Source: Rhodopseudomonas boonkerdii (GTDB lineage Bacteria > Pseudomonadota > Alphaproteobacteria > Rhizobiales > Xanthobacteraceae). From it: a stretch of DNA of 64,000 nt. Where the stretch lies: assembly GCF_021184025.1 (NCBI RefSeq), contig NZ_CP036537.1, positions 4,588,001 to 4,652,000 on the forward strand, given 5' to 3'. A program made the translations under genes and the position numbers. Positions 17,241 through 26,246 of this stretch are shown one piece after another. The notes under the pieces were generated by a model, which ran no database searches, was not told the DNA's origin, and worked only from the letters and a program-made list of their open reading frames with translations. Each line of letters begins with the position of its first letter. Position 1 is the first letter of the stretch.

Positions 17241-17818
17241 TTGCTCCGGAAGTCGATCACACGGGTCTCGGTTAGCACAAAATCGAGCGCGACGTCGTGC
17301 GGCTGCATCGGAATGGCTGCGATCTCCTGGGTGTCGAAGGCAACGCCGATGGCGGTGAAGGATTTGACGGCGCGCAACTGCGCGAAGGTGCGGTCGTAGT
17401 GACCGGCGCCATAGCCGATGCGGTGGCCGGCGCGGTCGAAGGCCGCGAGAGGGACCAGCAGGATGTCGGGTGCTACCGGCGGCGCGTCCGGTGACGGTTC
17501 GAGAATGCCGAGCGATCCGGCGACCAGGACATTGGCCGTGTCCCAGGCGCGGAACAACAGGGGTTCATCGCGGGCGACGACGACAGGCAATGCCAGCTCC
17601 GCCCCCCGCGCCGCGAGCGACTGCATCAGCCGCACGGGATCGATCTCGCTGCGGATCGGGGAATAGCCGGCGACGATGGCGCCGGGCGTGACGGTCAGCG
17701 GAAAAGGGTGTGTCGCGAGCGCGCGCGCAGCCTCATCGCGATAGGCCTCGCTCAATGCCGAGCGCCGCGCGAGGGCGGCGGTGCGAAGGTCGGGCTTGGT
17801 GGGGATGGGTAGGCTCAT
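17237..17818 (-). CDS. ygfA: 5-formyltetrahydrofolate cyclo-ligase
   Basis: 193 residues. It converts 5-formyl-THF to 5,10-methenyl-THF with ATP, returning stored folate to one-carbon metabolism. Visible motifs are the N-terminal LRTAALARRSALS basic helix, YSPIRSEID, and the phosphate-binding GYGAGHYDR at 135-143, which is diagnostic for the family. It lies downstream of the 6S RNA on the same strand, as in many proteobacteria, but a ParD-like gene is inserted between them. Its start codon overlaps the stop of that gene (ATGA), and its own stop overlaps the phosphodiesterase start. Confidence 0.96.
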   Translation of the reverse strand: MSLPIPTKPDLRTAALARRSALSEAYRDEAARALATHPFPLTVTPGAIVAGYSPIRSEIDPVRLMQSLAARGAELALPVVVARDEPLLFRAWDTANVLVAGSLGILEPSPDAPPVAPDILLVPLAAFDRAGHRIGYGAGHYDRTFAQLRAVKSFTAIGVAFDTQEIAAIPMQPHDVALDFVLTETRVIDFRSK

Positions 17819-18258
17819 GGCCGACTAGTAGCGCTTCTGCCTTCTCCCCGCACGCGGGGAGAAGGTGGCCCGGCGAAGCGAAGCGCAGCCGGGACGGATG
17901 AGGGGACTCTCGCGGACTTTAACGTTCGTGGAGAGTCCCCCTCACCCGCCTTCCACATGCTCCGCATGTGCAAGGCGACCTCTCCCCGCAAGCGGGGCGA
18001 GGTCAGGCGCGATTGGCGTTCGTTCCACTTTGCGTTAGCTTCCGCGATTAGTGTTTCTACATCGAGCGGTTCGTCAACAAACCCGCTATCGAGCCCTTCC
18101 TGATAGGCTTGCCGTAGCCATTCAAGCCGTTCCTGCCGATCGTTCAGCAGCCGCAGCGCTTTGCACACGACATCGCTTGGCGTTGCGTAGTGCCCGCTCG
18201 CGACTTGCGCGTTCACAAAGGACACGAGGTCATCGGGTAATGAGATTTCCAGAACCAT
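17815..18258 (-). CDS. Orphan ParD-family antitoxin with repeat-encoded C-terminal tail
   Basis: 147 residues. Residues ~1-85 are a typical ParD/CC2985-type ribbon-helix-helix antitoxin: MVLEISLPDDLVSFVNAQV, SGHYATPSDVVCKALRLL and EWLRQAYQEGLDSGF. From about residue 86 the frame enters a palindromic repeat (17830-18005). It continues with Arg/Pro/Ser-rich sequence (SPRLRGEVALHMRS and similar) up to the start codon of 5-FCL. No ParE toxin follows. The natural antitoxin end and any toxin appear to have been replaced by the repeat. The start ATG 18258 has GGAG 6 nt upstream. It lies about 25 nt beyond the 3' end of 6S RNA. It may bind DNA as a repressor without a toxin partner. Confidence 0.75.
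   Translation of the reverse strand: MVLEISLPDDLVSFVNAQVASGHYATPSDVVCKALRLLNDRQERLEWLRQAYQEGLDSGFVDEPLDVETLIAEANAKWNERQSRLTSPRLRGEVALHMRSMWKAGEGDSPRTLKSARVPSSVPAALRFAGPPSPRVRGEGRSATSRP
17832..18005. repeat. Palindromic repeat, family C (RPE-like), inside the ParD reading frame
   Basis: Nested palindromes: CTTCTCCCCGCACGCGGGGAGAAG, then GGGGACTCTCGCG facing GGAGAGTCCCC around TTAACG, then CACATGCTCCGCATGTG and CCTCTCCCCGCAAGCGGGG. The type is common between genes in Rhizobiales. Here it lies in frame within the antitoxin gene. Confidence 0.8.
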
Positions 18259-18283
18259 CTCTCGCTCCGGTCCGAAAACTCAA

Positions 18284-18455
18284 AAAGAAAAGCGCGAAGC
18301 CGCGGTGGCCGTTGAAGCGGTCGATCCCGGGACGCCTACGAAAGTAGGTGGGCGCCGTGTGTCCAGGTCCACAGACCTGGCCAGGGACAGCTCCCTTAAG
18401 GATCGATAAGGCCCCGGGGATATATGGCTCCTGACGCGCGACGCAGCCTCGCACG
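18284..18455 (-). ncRNA. ssrS: 6S RNA
   Basis: About 170 nt on the minus strand, downstream of zapA and upstream of the 5-FCL gene, the classical ssrS position. The two ends pair: GCGAGGCTGCG near 18452-18442 with CGCGGCTTCGCGC near 18304-18292, followed by a T-rich run (CTTTTCTTTTTG) at the 3' end. Inside are GGCCTTATCGATCC, the GCTGTCCCTGGCC stretch and CCTACTTTCGTAGG with CCCGGGATCGACC closing the central bulge, as in alphaproteobacterial 6S RNAs. A -10-like TTACAT at 18465-18460 predicts a 5' end near 18453. 6S RNA binds sigma70 RNA polymerase in stationary phase. Confidence 0.85.
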
Positions 18456-18523
18456 GGCAATGTAAGGGTTATGGGCGGGATACGCCAGTGGGGATGTCGT
18501 TCCGGCGCACGCCGGGATGACAG

Positions 18524-18907
18524 TCACCCGATCGCCACGCCGCCGCCGATGGTGCGGTTCAGCACCTGCGTGGTCTTCTCGATGCGCTCGGCTGCGGCAT
18601 TCAGCGCCGCGGCGACCGCGGTCTGTGTCGCGCGCGCGCGATCGGCGGCAACCACGCGAACATCGCGCAGCGCCATCAGCTCCTCCTGCAGCGCCCGGAT
18701 CTGCTGGTTGGCATCGACGAGTTCGTCGGCCACCATCAGCGCCGCCATCACCGTGAGGCGCGCATCGCCGATCTCGCCGAACTTTCCGCGCAGATTCGTC
18801 ACGCGGGATTCGAGGCTTTCCGCGAGCCGCAGCAGGCGTGTCTCCTGCCCTTCCTCGCAGGCCATGCGATATTGCCGGCCATTGATGGTGACGTTGACGT
18901 GGGTCAT
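18524..18907 (-). CDS. zapA: Cell division protein ZapA
   Basis: 127 residues. It starts [22 protein letters not shown], the beta-hairpin head typical of ZapA, followed by a long C-terminal coiled coil ([32 protein letters not shown]). ZapA binds FtsZ and cross-links protofilaments at the division ring. It is preceded by the DUF4164 gene (7-nt gap) and followed by 6S RNA. ATG 18907 is used; the upstream extension to 18967 overlaps the DUF4164 gene and is not conserved-looking. Confidence 0.93.
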   Translation of the reverse strand: MTHVNVTINGRQYRMACEEGQETRLLRLAESLESRVTNLRGKFGEIGDARLTVMAALMVADELVDANQQIRALQEELMALRDVRVVAADRARATQTAVAAALNAAAERIEKTTQVLNRTIGGGVAIG

Positions 18908-18914
18908 GTCGTGC

Positions 18915-19241
18915 TCACTCACGGCCCTGCTCCGCCAATACCGTGCGAATGGTGCCGATGGCCGCATCGAGCGTGCCCGCGATCTCGCGATTGGTACGTT
19001 CGAGTTTGCGCGTCTTCACCAGCGAACCGTCGAGTTCGTCAGCCAGGCGCGAGCGATCCGCGCCGAGGGCCTGAATGCGGGCGGCAAGCTCGTCCTCGTC
19101 GCGGTCGGCCTCGCGGCGGCGCTCCACGGCGCTCTCCAGCGCGTCCAGCGCGCTCATCAGCCGCCGGGTCGCGGACTCGATCTCCTGCACGCCGACTTGG
19201 GCGGGATCGGAGGCCGATAGATGGGCGGGACGTTCGATCAT
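18915..19241 (-). CDS. DUF4164 coiled-coil protein (ZapA partner gene)
   Basis: 108 residues, almost entirely helical coiled coil ([50 protein letters not shown]). It matches the small DUF4164 family found immediately upstream of zapA in Rhizobiales. The function is unproven; in the same position other bacteria carry ZapB-like coiled coils, so a division-ring role is a reasonable inference. The start is ATG 19241, with a longer frame to 19280 possible. It is divergent from tkt. Confidence 0.85.
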   Translation of the reverse strand: MIERPAHLSASDPAQVGVQEIESATRRLMSALDALESAVERRREADRDEDELAARIQALGADRSRLADELDGSLVKTRKLERTNREIAGTLDAAIGTIRTVLAEQGRE

Positions 19242-19543
19242 ACCGGACGATGCAGAACCTGATTGCGGGCGCGACGCCAAAAAGCACGCCGCGACAAGGT
19301 TTTAAGGCTCGAAATTTAAGCGGGGAGCGTCCCGGACGCAACGCCGCTCAAAAGCTATGCACCGTAAAGCGGTCAAAAACCGGCGGTAGCTTCGATCGTG
19401 ACGCGACACCCGGCACCGCCTTGGACTCTCAGGAACCTAGGTGCTATTCCCCGGTTCTCCATTGCGATGCCGCACGTGCTGCGAGGCCGCTGTTCCAGCG
19501 GAGGCAGGCCGGTTCATACCCTTCAAGTCACACGGAACACGAT
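19242..19543. promoter_or_regulatory. Divergent promoter region (DUF4164-zapA / tkt)
   Basis: About 300 bases separate the two divergently transcribed units. No gene is present, although one frame is open through it into tkt. I could not pick a confident -35/-10 pair for either side. Confidence 0.5.
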
Positions 19544-21529
19544 ATGACGCAGGTTGATCACTCGAAAATGGCCAACGCCATTCGCGCCTTGGCCATGGAT
19601 GGCGTCGAAAAGGCCAAATCCGGCCATCCCGGCCTGCCCCTGGGCGCCGCCGACATCGCCACCGTGCTGTTCACCCAGTTCCTGAAATTCGACGCCGCCG
19701 ATCCGAAGTGGCCGGACCGCGACCGCTTCATCCTCTCCGCCGGCCACGGCTCGATGCTGCTCTATGCCCTGCTCTATCTCACGGGCAACAAGGAGATGAC
19801 GCTCGACCAGCTGAAGAACTTCCGTCAGCTGCATTCGAAGACGCCGGGCCATCCGGAGAATTTCCACACCTCCGGCGTCGAGACCACCACGGGCCCGCTC
19901 GGCCAGGGTGTTGCCACCTCCGTCGGTTTCGCGCTCGCCGAACGCATGCTCGCGGCCGAGTATGGCGACGTGGTCGATCACTACACTTACGTGCTGTGCT
20001 CCGACGGCGATCTGATGGAAGGCGTCAGCCATGAAGCCATCGCGCTCGCCGGCCATCTGAAGCTGTCGAAGCTGATCTTCCTCTATGACGACAATGGCAT
20101 TTCCATCGACGGCCCGCTGACGCTCGCCGACAGCGTCGATCAGGTGGCGCGCTTCAAGGCCCATGGCTGGAACGCGGTACAGATCGACGGCCACGATCAG
20201 GCTGCCATCGCCGCCGCGATCAAGACCGCGCAGAGCTCCGATCGTCCGACGCTGATCGCCTGCAAGACCACCATCGGTTTCGGTTCGCCGAAGAAGGCCG
20301 GCACTTCCAAGGCGCATGGCGAACCGCTCGGCGCGGAAGAACTGCTTGCCACCAAGAAGGCGCTGGGCTGGGATTACGGCCCGTTCGAAGTACCTGATGA
20401 CGTGCTGAACGCCTGGCGCGACGTGGGCAGCAAGGGCGCCGCCGCCCATGCCGACTGGCAGAAGCGTTTCGATGCGCTGCCGGCGGAGATCCGCAGCGAG
20501 TTCACCCGCCGCAACGACCACAAGCGCCCCGCCGCCATGGCCGATGCGTTCCGCCACTTGAAGAAGAAGCTGGTCGACGAGCCGCAGACCGTCGCGACCC
20601 GCAAGGCCAGCGAGATCGCGCTCGAGGTGATCGTGCAGGCGGTGCCGGAAATGGTGATCGGCTCGGCCGACCTCACCCCGTCGAACAACACTCGCACCAA
20701 GCAGGCCGTGGAAGTGAAGCCCGGCGACTTCGCGGGCCGCTACATCCATTACGGAATCCGCGAGATGGGCATGGCGGCGGCCATGAACGGCATCGCCCTG
20801 CATGGCGGCTTCATCCCGGCGGGTGCGACCTTCATGTGTTTCACCGACTATGCGCGCCCGGCGATGCGCATCTCGGCGCTGGCGCAGATCCCGGTCGTCT
20901 ACATCATGACTCACGACTCGATCGGCCTCGGCGAAGACGGCCCGACCCACCAGCCGGTGGAGCATCTGGCCGCCATGCGCGCGATGCCGAACATGCGCAC
21001 CTTCCGCCCGGCGGATACGGTGGAGACCGCCGAATGCTGGCAGCTCGCGCTGGAGAACACCACCGGCCCGACCATGCTGGCGCTGTCGCGCCAGAATCTC
21101 TCGCCGGTGCGCACCACGCATCACGACGACAACCTCTCCGCCAGCGGCGGCTATGAGTTGATCGCGGCGAACGGCAAGGCGGCCGTGTCGATCTTCGCCT
21201 CGGGTTCGGAAGTCGAGATCGCCGTGGCTGCGCAGAAGACGCTCGCCGAGAAGGGCATCCCGACCCGCGTGGTCTCCGTGCCCTCGCTCGAACTGCTGCT
21301 GGAGCAACCGGACGAGAAGCAGAAGGCGATCATCGGCGACGCGCCGGTCAAGATCGCGGTGGAAGCCGCCGTGCGCTTCGGCTGGGATGCCGTGATCGGC
21401 CACGACGGCATCTTCATCGGCATGAAGGGCTTCGGCTCGAGCGCGCCGGCGAAGGAGCTGTACAAGCTGTTCGGCATTACGCCGGACGCCGTGGTCGAGG
21501 CCGCGACGCGCAAGCACAACGCGGCTTAA
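19544..21529 (+). CDS. tkt: Transketolase
   Basis: 661 residues, the normal length. A thiamine-diphosphate enzyme transferring two-carbon ketol units in the pentose phosphate and Calvin cycles. Visible motifs: [10 protein letters not shown] near the N-terminus, AGHGSM (~66), GPLGQG, the ThDP/metal motif SDGDLMEG near 152 with its downstream Asn (DDNGISIDG), and the PYR-domain [14 protein letters not shown] and [16 protein letters not shown] segments. The start is ATG 19544; in-frame sequence upstream to 18872 is non-coding. It is the first gene of the tkt-gap-pgk-fba run that supplies triose and pentose phosphate interconversion. Confidence 0.97.
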   Translation: MTQVDHSKMANAIRALAMDGVEKAKSGHPGLPLGAADIATVLFTQFLKFDAADPKWPDRDRFILSAGHGSMLLYALLYLTGNKEMTLDQLKNFRQLHSKTPGHPENFHTSGVETTTGPLGQGVATSVGFALAERMLAAEYGDVVDHYTYVLCSDGDLMEGVSHEAIALAGHLKLSKLIFLYDDNGISIDGPLTLADSVDQVARFKAHGWNAVQIDGHDQAAIAAAIKTAQSSDRPTLIACKTTIGFGSPKKAGTSKAHGEPLGAEELLATKKALGWDYGPFEVPDDVLNAWRDVGSKGAAAHADWQKRFDALPAEIRSEFTRRNDHKRPAAMADAFRHLKKKLVDEPQTVATRKASEIALEVIVQAVPEMVIGSADLTPSNNTRTKQAVEVKPGDFAGRYIHYGIREMGMAAAMNGIALHGGFIPAGATFMCFTDYARPAMRISALAQIPVVYIMTHDSIGLGEDGPTHQPVEHLAAMRAMPNMRTFRPADTVETAECWQLALENTTGPTMLALSRQNLSPVRTTHHDDNLSASGGYELIAANGKAAVSIFASGSEVEIAVAAQKTLAEKGIPTRVVSVPSLELLLEQPDEKQKAIIGDAPVKIAVEAAVRFGWDAVIGHDGIFIGMKGFGSSAPAKELYKLFGITPDAVVEAATRKHNAA

Positions 21530-21538
21530 CTCCATTAA

Positions 21539-21594
21539 AGCGCTGGTGAAATTGACACGTTGCACCAGCGCTCCAATCCGGGCATGAAATGCCC
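21539..21594. promoter_or_regulatory. Two hairpins between tkt and gap
   Basis: AGCGCTGGTG (21539-21548) pairs perfectly with CACCAGCGCT (21563-21572). GGGCAT (21580-21585) pairs with ATGCCC (21589-21594). Neither is followed by a T-run. TTGACA occurs inside the first loop (21552-21557). They may be processing, attenuation or operator sites controlling gap separately from tkt. Confidence 0.5.
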
Positions 21595-21652
21595 GCAAAC
21601 GGGACTATATAGAGCCCTCATCCAAGGCAGGGCCCCAACAAGGAGAAAGTGA

Positions 21653-22663
21653 ATGGCGATCCGGGTTTCGATCAACGGTTTTGGCCGCATCGGCCGCAAC
21701 GTGCTGCGGGCGATCTACGAGTCGGGCCGCACCGACATCGAAGTCGTCGCCATCAACGATCTCGGACCGGTTGAGACCAACGCGCATCTGCTGCGTTTCG
21801 ACAGCGTGCATGGCCGCTTCCCCGGCGAAGTCACCGTCGAGGGTGACACGATCCAGCTCGGCAAGGGCAACAAGATCAAGGTCACCGCAGGCCGCGATCC
21901 CTCGGCGCTGCCGTGGAAGGATCTCGGCGTCGACATCGCGCTGGAATGCACCGGCATCTTCACCGCCAAGGACAAGGCCTCGGCCCATCTCACCGCCGGC
22001 GCCAAGCGCGTGCTGGTCTCGGCCCCGGCCGACAATGCCGACCTCACCGTCGTCTACGGCGTCAACCATGACAAGCTGACCAGGGATCATCTGGTCGTCT
22101 CGAACGGCTCGTGCACCACCAACTGCCTCGCGCCGGTCGCCAAGGTGCTGAACGACACCGTCGGCATCGAGACCGGCTTCATGACCACGATCCACGCCTA
22201 TACCGGCGACCAGCCGACGCTGGACACGCTGCACAAGGATCTCTATCGCGGCCGCGCAGCTGCGATGTCGATGATCCCGACCTCCACCGGCGCCGCCAAG
22301 GCGATCGGCCTGGTGATGCCCGAACTCTCCGGCAAGCTCGACGGCGTGTCGATCCGCGTGCCGACCCCGAACGTCTCGGTGATCGACCTCAAGATCGTCG
22401 CCAAGAAGGCCACCACCAAGGAAGAGATCAACGAAGCGGTGAAGAAGGCGGCCGCCGGCCCGCTGAAGGGCGTGCTCGGCACCACCGTGCATCCGAATGT
22501 GTCGATCGACTTCAACCACGATCCGCATTCGTCGACCTTCGCCTTCGACCAGACCAAGGTTCAGAACGGCACGCTGGTGCGCGTGCTTTCCTGGTACGAC
22601 AACGAGTGGGGCTTCTCCAACCGCATGGCCGACACCGCCGTGGCGATGGGCAAGCTGCTGTAA
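21653..22663 (+). CDS. gap: Glyceraldehyde-3-phosphate dehydrogenase
   Basis: 336 residues, full length. Interconverts glyceraldehyde-3-phosphate and 1,3-bisphosphoglycerate with NAD(P). It has the N-terminal dinucleotide fold [14 protein letters not shown] and the catalytic SCTTNCLAP with Cys154. The C-terminal domain includes [13 protein letters not shown]. The residue after the second beta-strand (VVAINDLG) is Asp33-like, which usually favours NAD. A strong AAGGAGA site precedes the ATG. It follows tkt by 123 nt and is separated from pgk by a family A repeat. Confidence 0.98.
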   Translation: MAIRVSINGFGRIGRNVLRAIYESGRTDIEVVAINDLGPVETNAHLLRFDSVHGRFPGEVTVEGDTIQLGKGNKIKVTAGRDPSALPWKDLGVDIALECTGIFTAKDKASAHLTAGAKRVLVSAPADNADLTVVYGVNHDKLTRDHLVVSNGSCTTNCLAPVAKVLNDTVGIETGFMTTIHAYTGDQPTLDTLHKDLYRGRAAAMSMIPTSTGAAKAIGLVMPELSGKLDGVSIRVPTPNVSVIDLKIVAKKATTKEEINEAVKKAAAGPLKGVLGTTVHPNVSIDFNHDPHSSTFAFDQTKVQNGTLVRVLSWYDNEWGFSNRMADTAVAMGKLL

Positions 22664-22676
22664 GCAGACCAACTAA

Positions 22677-22789
22677 CTCATGGTTCGAGACGCGCGCCTG
22701 TTGGCGCGCTCCTCACCATGAGGGTTCTCCCCTAGGACTCCGCCTCATCCTGAGGAGCCGCGCCTCGGCGCGGCGTCTCGAAGGATGGG
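22677..22789. repeat. Palindromic intergenic repeat, family A
   Basis: Between gap and pgk. CTCATGGTTCGAGACGCGC faces GCGCGCTCCTCACCATGAG, and CTCATCCTGAGGAGCCGCG faces CGGCGTCTCGAAGGATG. It fills almost the whole gap and ends about 20 bp before the pgk start. Confidence 0.85.
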
Positions 22790-22810
22790 AGCTAACCGAC
22801 CGAGCCAGCC

Positions 22811-24004
22811 ATGACCAATTCTTTCCGCACCCTCGATGATGTCGATGTGAAGGGGAAGCGCGTTCTCGTGCGCGTCGACCTCAATGTCCCGATGGACAGC
22901 GGCAAGGTCACCGACGCGACCCGGCTCGAGCGCATTGCGCCGACCATCACCGGCATTTCCGACAAGGGCGGCAAGGTCATTCTGCTCGCGCATTTCGGCC
23001 GCCCCAAGGGCCGCGACGACAAGAATTCGCTGAAGCCGGTGGCGGCCGCGCTCGCCAATGTCATCAACAGGCAGATCGCCTTCGCCGACGGTTGCATCGG
23101 CGAGCCCGCCCAGAAGGCGGTGGCCGCGATGAAGGACGGCGATATCCTCTGCCTGGAAAACACCCGCTTCCATGCCGGTGAGGAAAAGAACGATCCGACT
23201 TTCGTGGACGAACTCGCGAAGCTCGGCGACATCTGGGTCAACGACGCGTTCTCCGCCGCGCATCGCGCGCATGCGACCACCGAAGGCCTCGGCCGCAAGT
23301 TGCCGGCCTATGCCGGACGGACCATGCAGGCCGAACTCGACGCACTCTCCAAGGCGCTGGAAGCGCCGAAGCGGCCGGTGATCGCCGTGGTCGGCGGCGC
23401 AAAGGTTTCGACCAAGATCGACCTCTTGGAGAACCTCGTCAGCAAGGTGCAGGCACTGGTGATCGGCGGCAGCATGGCCAACACCTTCCTGCATGCGCAG
23501 GGCGTCGGCGTCGGCAAGTCGCTGTGCGAGAAGGATCTTGCGCCGACGGCGCTGCGCATCCTGGAGAAGGCGGAAGCCGCCGGCTGCGCGATCATCCTGC
23601 CGGTGGATGCCACCGTGGCTTTCAAGTTCGAAGCCAATACGCCGTCGCAGGCCTACGGGCTCGATGCAATCCCCGAGGACGGCATGATCCTCGATGTCGG
23701 CCCGCAATCGATCGAGCGCATTCACGCGGCGATCGACGACGCCGCGACGCTGGTGTGGAACGGCCCGGTGGGTGCGTTCGAGATCGCACCGTTCGACCGC
23801 GGCACCGTGGTCGCGGCGAAGCATGCGGCCAAGCGCACCAAGGAAGGCAAGCTGATCTCGGTGGCCGGCGGCGGCGACACCGTGGCCGCGCTGAACCATG
23901 CCGGCGTGGCCGACGATTTCACCTATATCTCCACCGCTGGCGGCGCCTTCCTCGAATGGATGGAAGGCAAGCCGCTGCCGGGCGTCGAAGTGCTGAAGAA
24001 GTAA
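22811..24004 (+). CDS. pgk: Phosphoglycerate kinase
   Basis: 397 residues. Transfers phosphate between 1,3-bisphosphoglycerate and ADP. N-terminal substrate motifs: [21 protein letters not shown] and [10 protein letters not shown]. The hinge and nucleotide-binding C-terminal domain shows [24 protein letters not shown] and the terminal [10 protein letters not shown] and [14 protein letters not shown]. All key segments are intact. It lies downstream of gap in the classical gap-pgk order. Confidence 0.98.
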   Translation: MTNSFRTLDDVDVKGKRVLVRVDLNVPMDSGKVTDATRLERIAPTITGISDKGGKVILLAHFGRPKGRDDKNSLKPVAAALANVINRQIAFADGCIGEPAQKAVAAMKDGDILCLENTRFHAGEEKNDPTFVDELAKLGDIWVNDAFSAAHRAHATTEGLGRKLPAYAGRTMQAELDALSKALEAPKRPVIAVVGGAKVSTKIDLLENLVSKVQALVIGGSMANTFLHAQGVGVGKSLCEKDLAPTALRILEKAEAAGCAIILPVDATVAFKFEANTPSQAYGLDAIPEDGMILDVGPQSIERIHAAIDDAATLVWNGPVGAFEIAPFDRGTVVAAKHAAKRTKEGKLISVAGGGDTVAALNHAGVADDFTYISTAGGAFLEWMEGKPLPGVEVLKK

Positions 24005-24021
24005 GCTTCAGCAACTTAAGA

Positions 24022-24077
24022 TTGCCGTTGCGCATTAATGTGTTTATGATACGTTCTCGCTAATAGCGAGGACGTAT
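24022..24077 (+). promoter_or_regulatory. sigma70-type promoter overlapping a 14-bp dyad
   Basis: TTGCCG (24022-24027), a 17-bp spacer and TATGAT (24045-24050) form a good promoter. ATACGTTCTCGCTA (24049-24062) and TAGCGAGGACGTAT (24064-24077) form an inverted repeat with one mismatch, centred on the predicted start of transcription. The layout suggests a repressor operator for the small gene that begins 6 nt later. Confidence 0.65.
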
Positions 24078-24082
24078 CGGCC

Positions 24083-24340
24083 ATGAGTGGCAACGTGGAA
24101 AATGCGGTGCTCGACATCCTGAAGAAAATTCAGAGCGACATCACTTTGGGTCGTTCTGAATTGAAGACGTTCAAGCAAGACACCGAGACGCGCTTTGAAC
24201 GCTTGGAAACGCTTGTCCGGAAACAACGCCGGGATGGCGCTGCGATGCTCGTCATGATGCGCGCGGCGGCCGGTGACTTCGAGGAACGCCTCACTGCCGT
24301 CGAACAACAGATTGCGGCGCTCGAGGCTCGCGACCACTAG
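24083..24340 (+). CDS. Small coiled-coil protein of unknown function
   Basis: 85 residues. The N-terminal half is amphipathic (NAVLDILKKIQSDITLGRSELKTFKQ), then heptad-rich (TRFERLETLVRKQRRDG), then a Met/Ala-rich segment and a second heptad run (FEERLTAVEQQIAALEAR). No transmembrane or signal sequence. The family is not recognised. Its A+T content is higher than that of its glycolytic neighbours. It has its own promoter and dyad, so it looks like an acquired or independently controlled gene sitting between pgk and fba rather than part of the carbon operon. Confidence 0.65.
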   Translation: MSGNVENAVLDILKKIQSDITLGRSELKTFKQDTETRFERLETLVRKQRRDGAAMLVMMRAAAGDFEERLTAVEQQIAALEARDH

Positions 24341-24515
24341 CAGCCCTGATTTTCCGCTCGTTGGAACAGCCAGCCGCTTTCGCCATTAACGGTTGTCCCT
24401 CGCGCGACTTATGGCGTCTTGGATTCGCCGTGGGCTCGCGCTAAGAGCGATCATCCCCGGCACGAAACCGCGCCGCCTCATAAAAATGCTGCCCCCATAA
24501 AAAGGAGTTTCCCGC

Positions 24516-25583
24516 ATGGCCCGTATCACGTTGCGTCAACTGCTCGATCATGCGGCGGAAAACGACTACGGCGTACCGGCCTTCAATATCAACAACATGG
24601 AGCAGGCCCTCGCCATCATGGAAGCGGCCAATGCGGTGGACGCGCCGGTGATCATCCAGGCCTCCCGCGGCGCCCGCTCCTATGCCAACGACATCATGCT
24701 CAAGCACATGATGGACGCCGTCACCGAAATCTATCCGCATATTCCGGTCTGTGTGCATCTCGACCACGGCAACGAGGCCGCCACCTGCATGACCGCAATC
24801 CAGGCCGGTTTCACCTCGGTGATGATGGACGGCTCGCTGAAGGCCGACGGCAAGACCCCGGGCGACTGGGACTACAATGTCGGCGTCACCAAGACCGTAA
24901 CCACGATGGCGCATCTCGGCGGCATCTCGGTGGAAGGCGAACTCGGCGTGCTCGGCTCGCTGGAAACCGGCGAGGGCGAGGCCGAAGACGGCCACGGCGC
25001 CGAGGGCAAGCTGTCGCACGACCAGCTGCTGACCAATCCCGACGAGGCCGTGAAATTCGTCAAGGAGACCCAGGTCGACGCGCTGGCGATCGCCATGGGC
25101 ACCTCGCATGGCGCCTACAAGTTCACCCGCAAGCCGGATGGCGACATCCTCGCCATGAACGTGATCGAGGAAATCCACCGCAAGCTGCCGAACACGCATC
25201 TGGTCATGCACGGTTCGTCCTCGGTGCCGCAGGACCTGCAGGACATCATCAACACCTTCGGCGGCCAGATGAAGCCGACCTGGGGCGTGCCGGTTGCGGA
25301 AATCCAGCGCGGCATCAAGCATGGCGTGCGCAAGATCAATATCGACACCGACAACCGGATGGCGATGACCGGCCAGATCCGCAAGATCCTGTCCGAGAAC
25401 CCCAGCGAATTCGATCCGCGCAAATATCTGAAGCCGGCAATGGAAGCGATGACCAAGCTGTGCAAGCAGCGCCTGCAGGAGTTCAACACCGCCGGTCAGG
25501 CCAGCAAGATCAAGCGCGTGCTGACCACCGCCGAAATGGCCAAGCGCTACGCGTCCGGCGAACTGAACGCCAAGATCGCCTGA
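24516..25583 (+). CDS. fba: Fructose-bisphosphate aldolase, class II
   Basis: 355 residues. Zinc-dependent aldolase acting on fructose-1,6- (and, in the Calvin cycle, sedoheptulose-1,7-) bisphosphate. Metal and substrate motifs: [10 protein letters not shown] with His81/Asp83/His84, [38 protein letters not shown] and [10 protein letters not shown]. The match to the proteobacterial CbbA/Fba type is close. AAAAAGGAG precedes the start. It stands downstream of pgk, with the small coiled-coil gene in between, and is followed by a toxin-antitoxin pair. Confidence 0.97.
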   Translation: MARITLRQLLDHAAENDYGVPAFNINNMEQALAIMEAANAVDAPVIIQASRGARSYANDIMLKHMMDAVTEIYPHIPVCVHLDHGNEAATCMTAIQAGFTSVMMDGSLKADGKTPGDWDYNVGVTKTVTTMAHLGGISVEGELGVLGSLETGEGEAEDGHGAEGKLSHDQLLTNPDEAVKFVKETQVDALAIAMGTSHGAYKFTRKPDGDILAMNVIEEIHRKLPNTHLVMHGSSSVPQDLQDIINTFGGQMKPTWGVPVAEIQRGIKHGVRKINIDTDNRMAMTGQIRKILSENPSEFDPRKYLKPAMEAMTKLCKQRLQEFNTAGQASKIKRVLTTAEMAKRYASGELNAKIA

Positions 25584-25615
25584 TCGTGCGCATCCCGCCG
25601 GGATGCACGCATGCC

Positions 25616-25653
25616 TTGCGGGCCAAGGCGACCCTCGCTATGTTACATGTAAC
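25616..25653 (+). promoter_or_regulatory. Promoter and operator of the mazEF-type module
   Basis: TTGCGG (25616-25621), a 17-bp spacer and TATGTT (25639-25644) make a promoter. GTTACATGTAAC (25642-25653) is a perfect 12-bp palindrome overlapping the -10 box and the predicted start of transcription. This is the usual place for antitoxin autorepression. Confidence 0.65.
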
Positions 25654-25668
25654 GGAGTGGAGGTCGTC

Positions 25669-25875
25669 ATGGCGACAGGTGCCGAACGGGTCCGCAAGCA
25701 CCGCGAAAAGATGAAGGCCGCCGGTCTCAAGCCGGTGACCATCTGGGTTCCAGATGTGAATTCGCCGGAATATCGAGAAGCTCTCGCTCGCGATATCGCA
25801 GCAATCAACGCTAGCGCAGACGAAAAGCAAATTCTGGAAGAGCTTTCCGGCGTTGAAATCGATGGCTGGAAATGA
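25669..25875 (+). CDS. mazE: MazE-family antitoxin (DUF3018-type)
   Basis: 68 residues: MATGAERVRKHREKMKAAGLKPVTIWVPD and the C-terminal DEKQILEELSGVEIDGWK match the DUF3018/antitoxin MazE family. The basic N-terminus probably binds the operator upstream. The acidic C-terminus is the likely toxin-binding part. GGAG/GGAGG sites lie 8-15 nt upstream of ATG 25669. An in-frame upstream start at 25603 would run through the promoter and is rejected. It overlaps the toxin gene by 4 nt (ATGA), the typical type II toxin-antitoxin arrangement. Confidence 0.88.
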   Translation: MATGAERVRKHREKMKAAGLKPVTIWVPDVNSPEYREALARDIAAINASADEKQILEELSGVEIDGWK

Positions 25876-26195
25876 GACGGGGCGACCTGGTGACCGTGGT
25901 CATGCAGGGCGCTTATGGAAAACCGCGCCCCGCTGTCGTGGTGCAAGCTCTCGGGCACGAAGGCTTGACCTCCGTGACCTTCTTACCGCTGACCACCGAA
26001 GTGACAGCTGCCGAAATTATCAGGGTTTTGGTCGAGCCTAGTGCCGACAATGGTCTTGAGGCGAAATCACAGGTGATGGCAGACAAATGCACAACTTTGC
26101 CGAGGTCCAAAATCGGCAAAGTATTTGGTCGCCTCGACGACGCCGATATGGATCGCGTTAACCGCGCCCTCGCCGTTTTCCTCGGATTTGCCTGA
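25872..26195 (+). CDS. mazF: MazF/PemK-family toxin endoribonuclease
   Basis: 107 residues with the MazF signature: MRRGDLVTVVMQGAYGKPRPAVVVQ at the N-terminus (the RGDL and KPRPAVVVQ segments), SVTFLPLT, and the C-terminal DKCTTLPRSKIGKVFGRL. Such toxins cut mRNA at short motifs and are silenced by MazE. The reading frame and key Arg (RPAVV) are intact, so it is presumably active. It is placed between the class II and class I aldolase genes. The class I aldolase start is only 51 nt downstream, so read-through from the toxin-antitoxin promoter is possible. Confidence 0.92.
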   Translation: MRRGDLVTVVMQGAYGKPRPAVVVQALGHEGLTSVTFLPLTTEVTAAEIIRVLVEPSADNGLEAKSQVMADKCTTLPRSKIGKVFGRLDDADMDRVNRALAVFLGFA

Positions 26196-26246
26196 CATCT
26201 GTCGTTATTGTCCGTAAGAAGCATTCCATCTTTCAGGACCGCTCCG

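Noticed and set aside
19523..21598. 691-codon open frame on the minus strand across tkt
   Set aside because: Shadow of transketolase: His/Arg/Gly-rich with no domain or ribosome-binding site.
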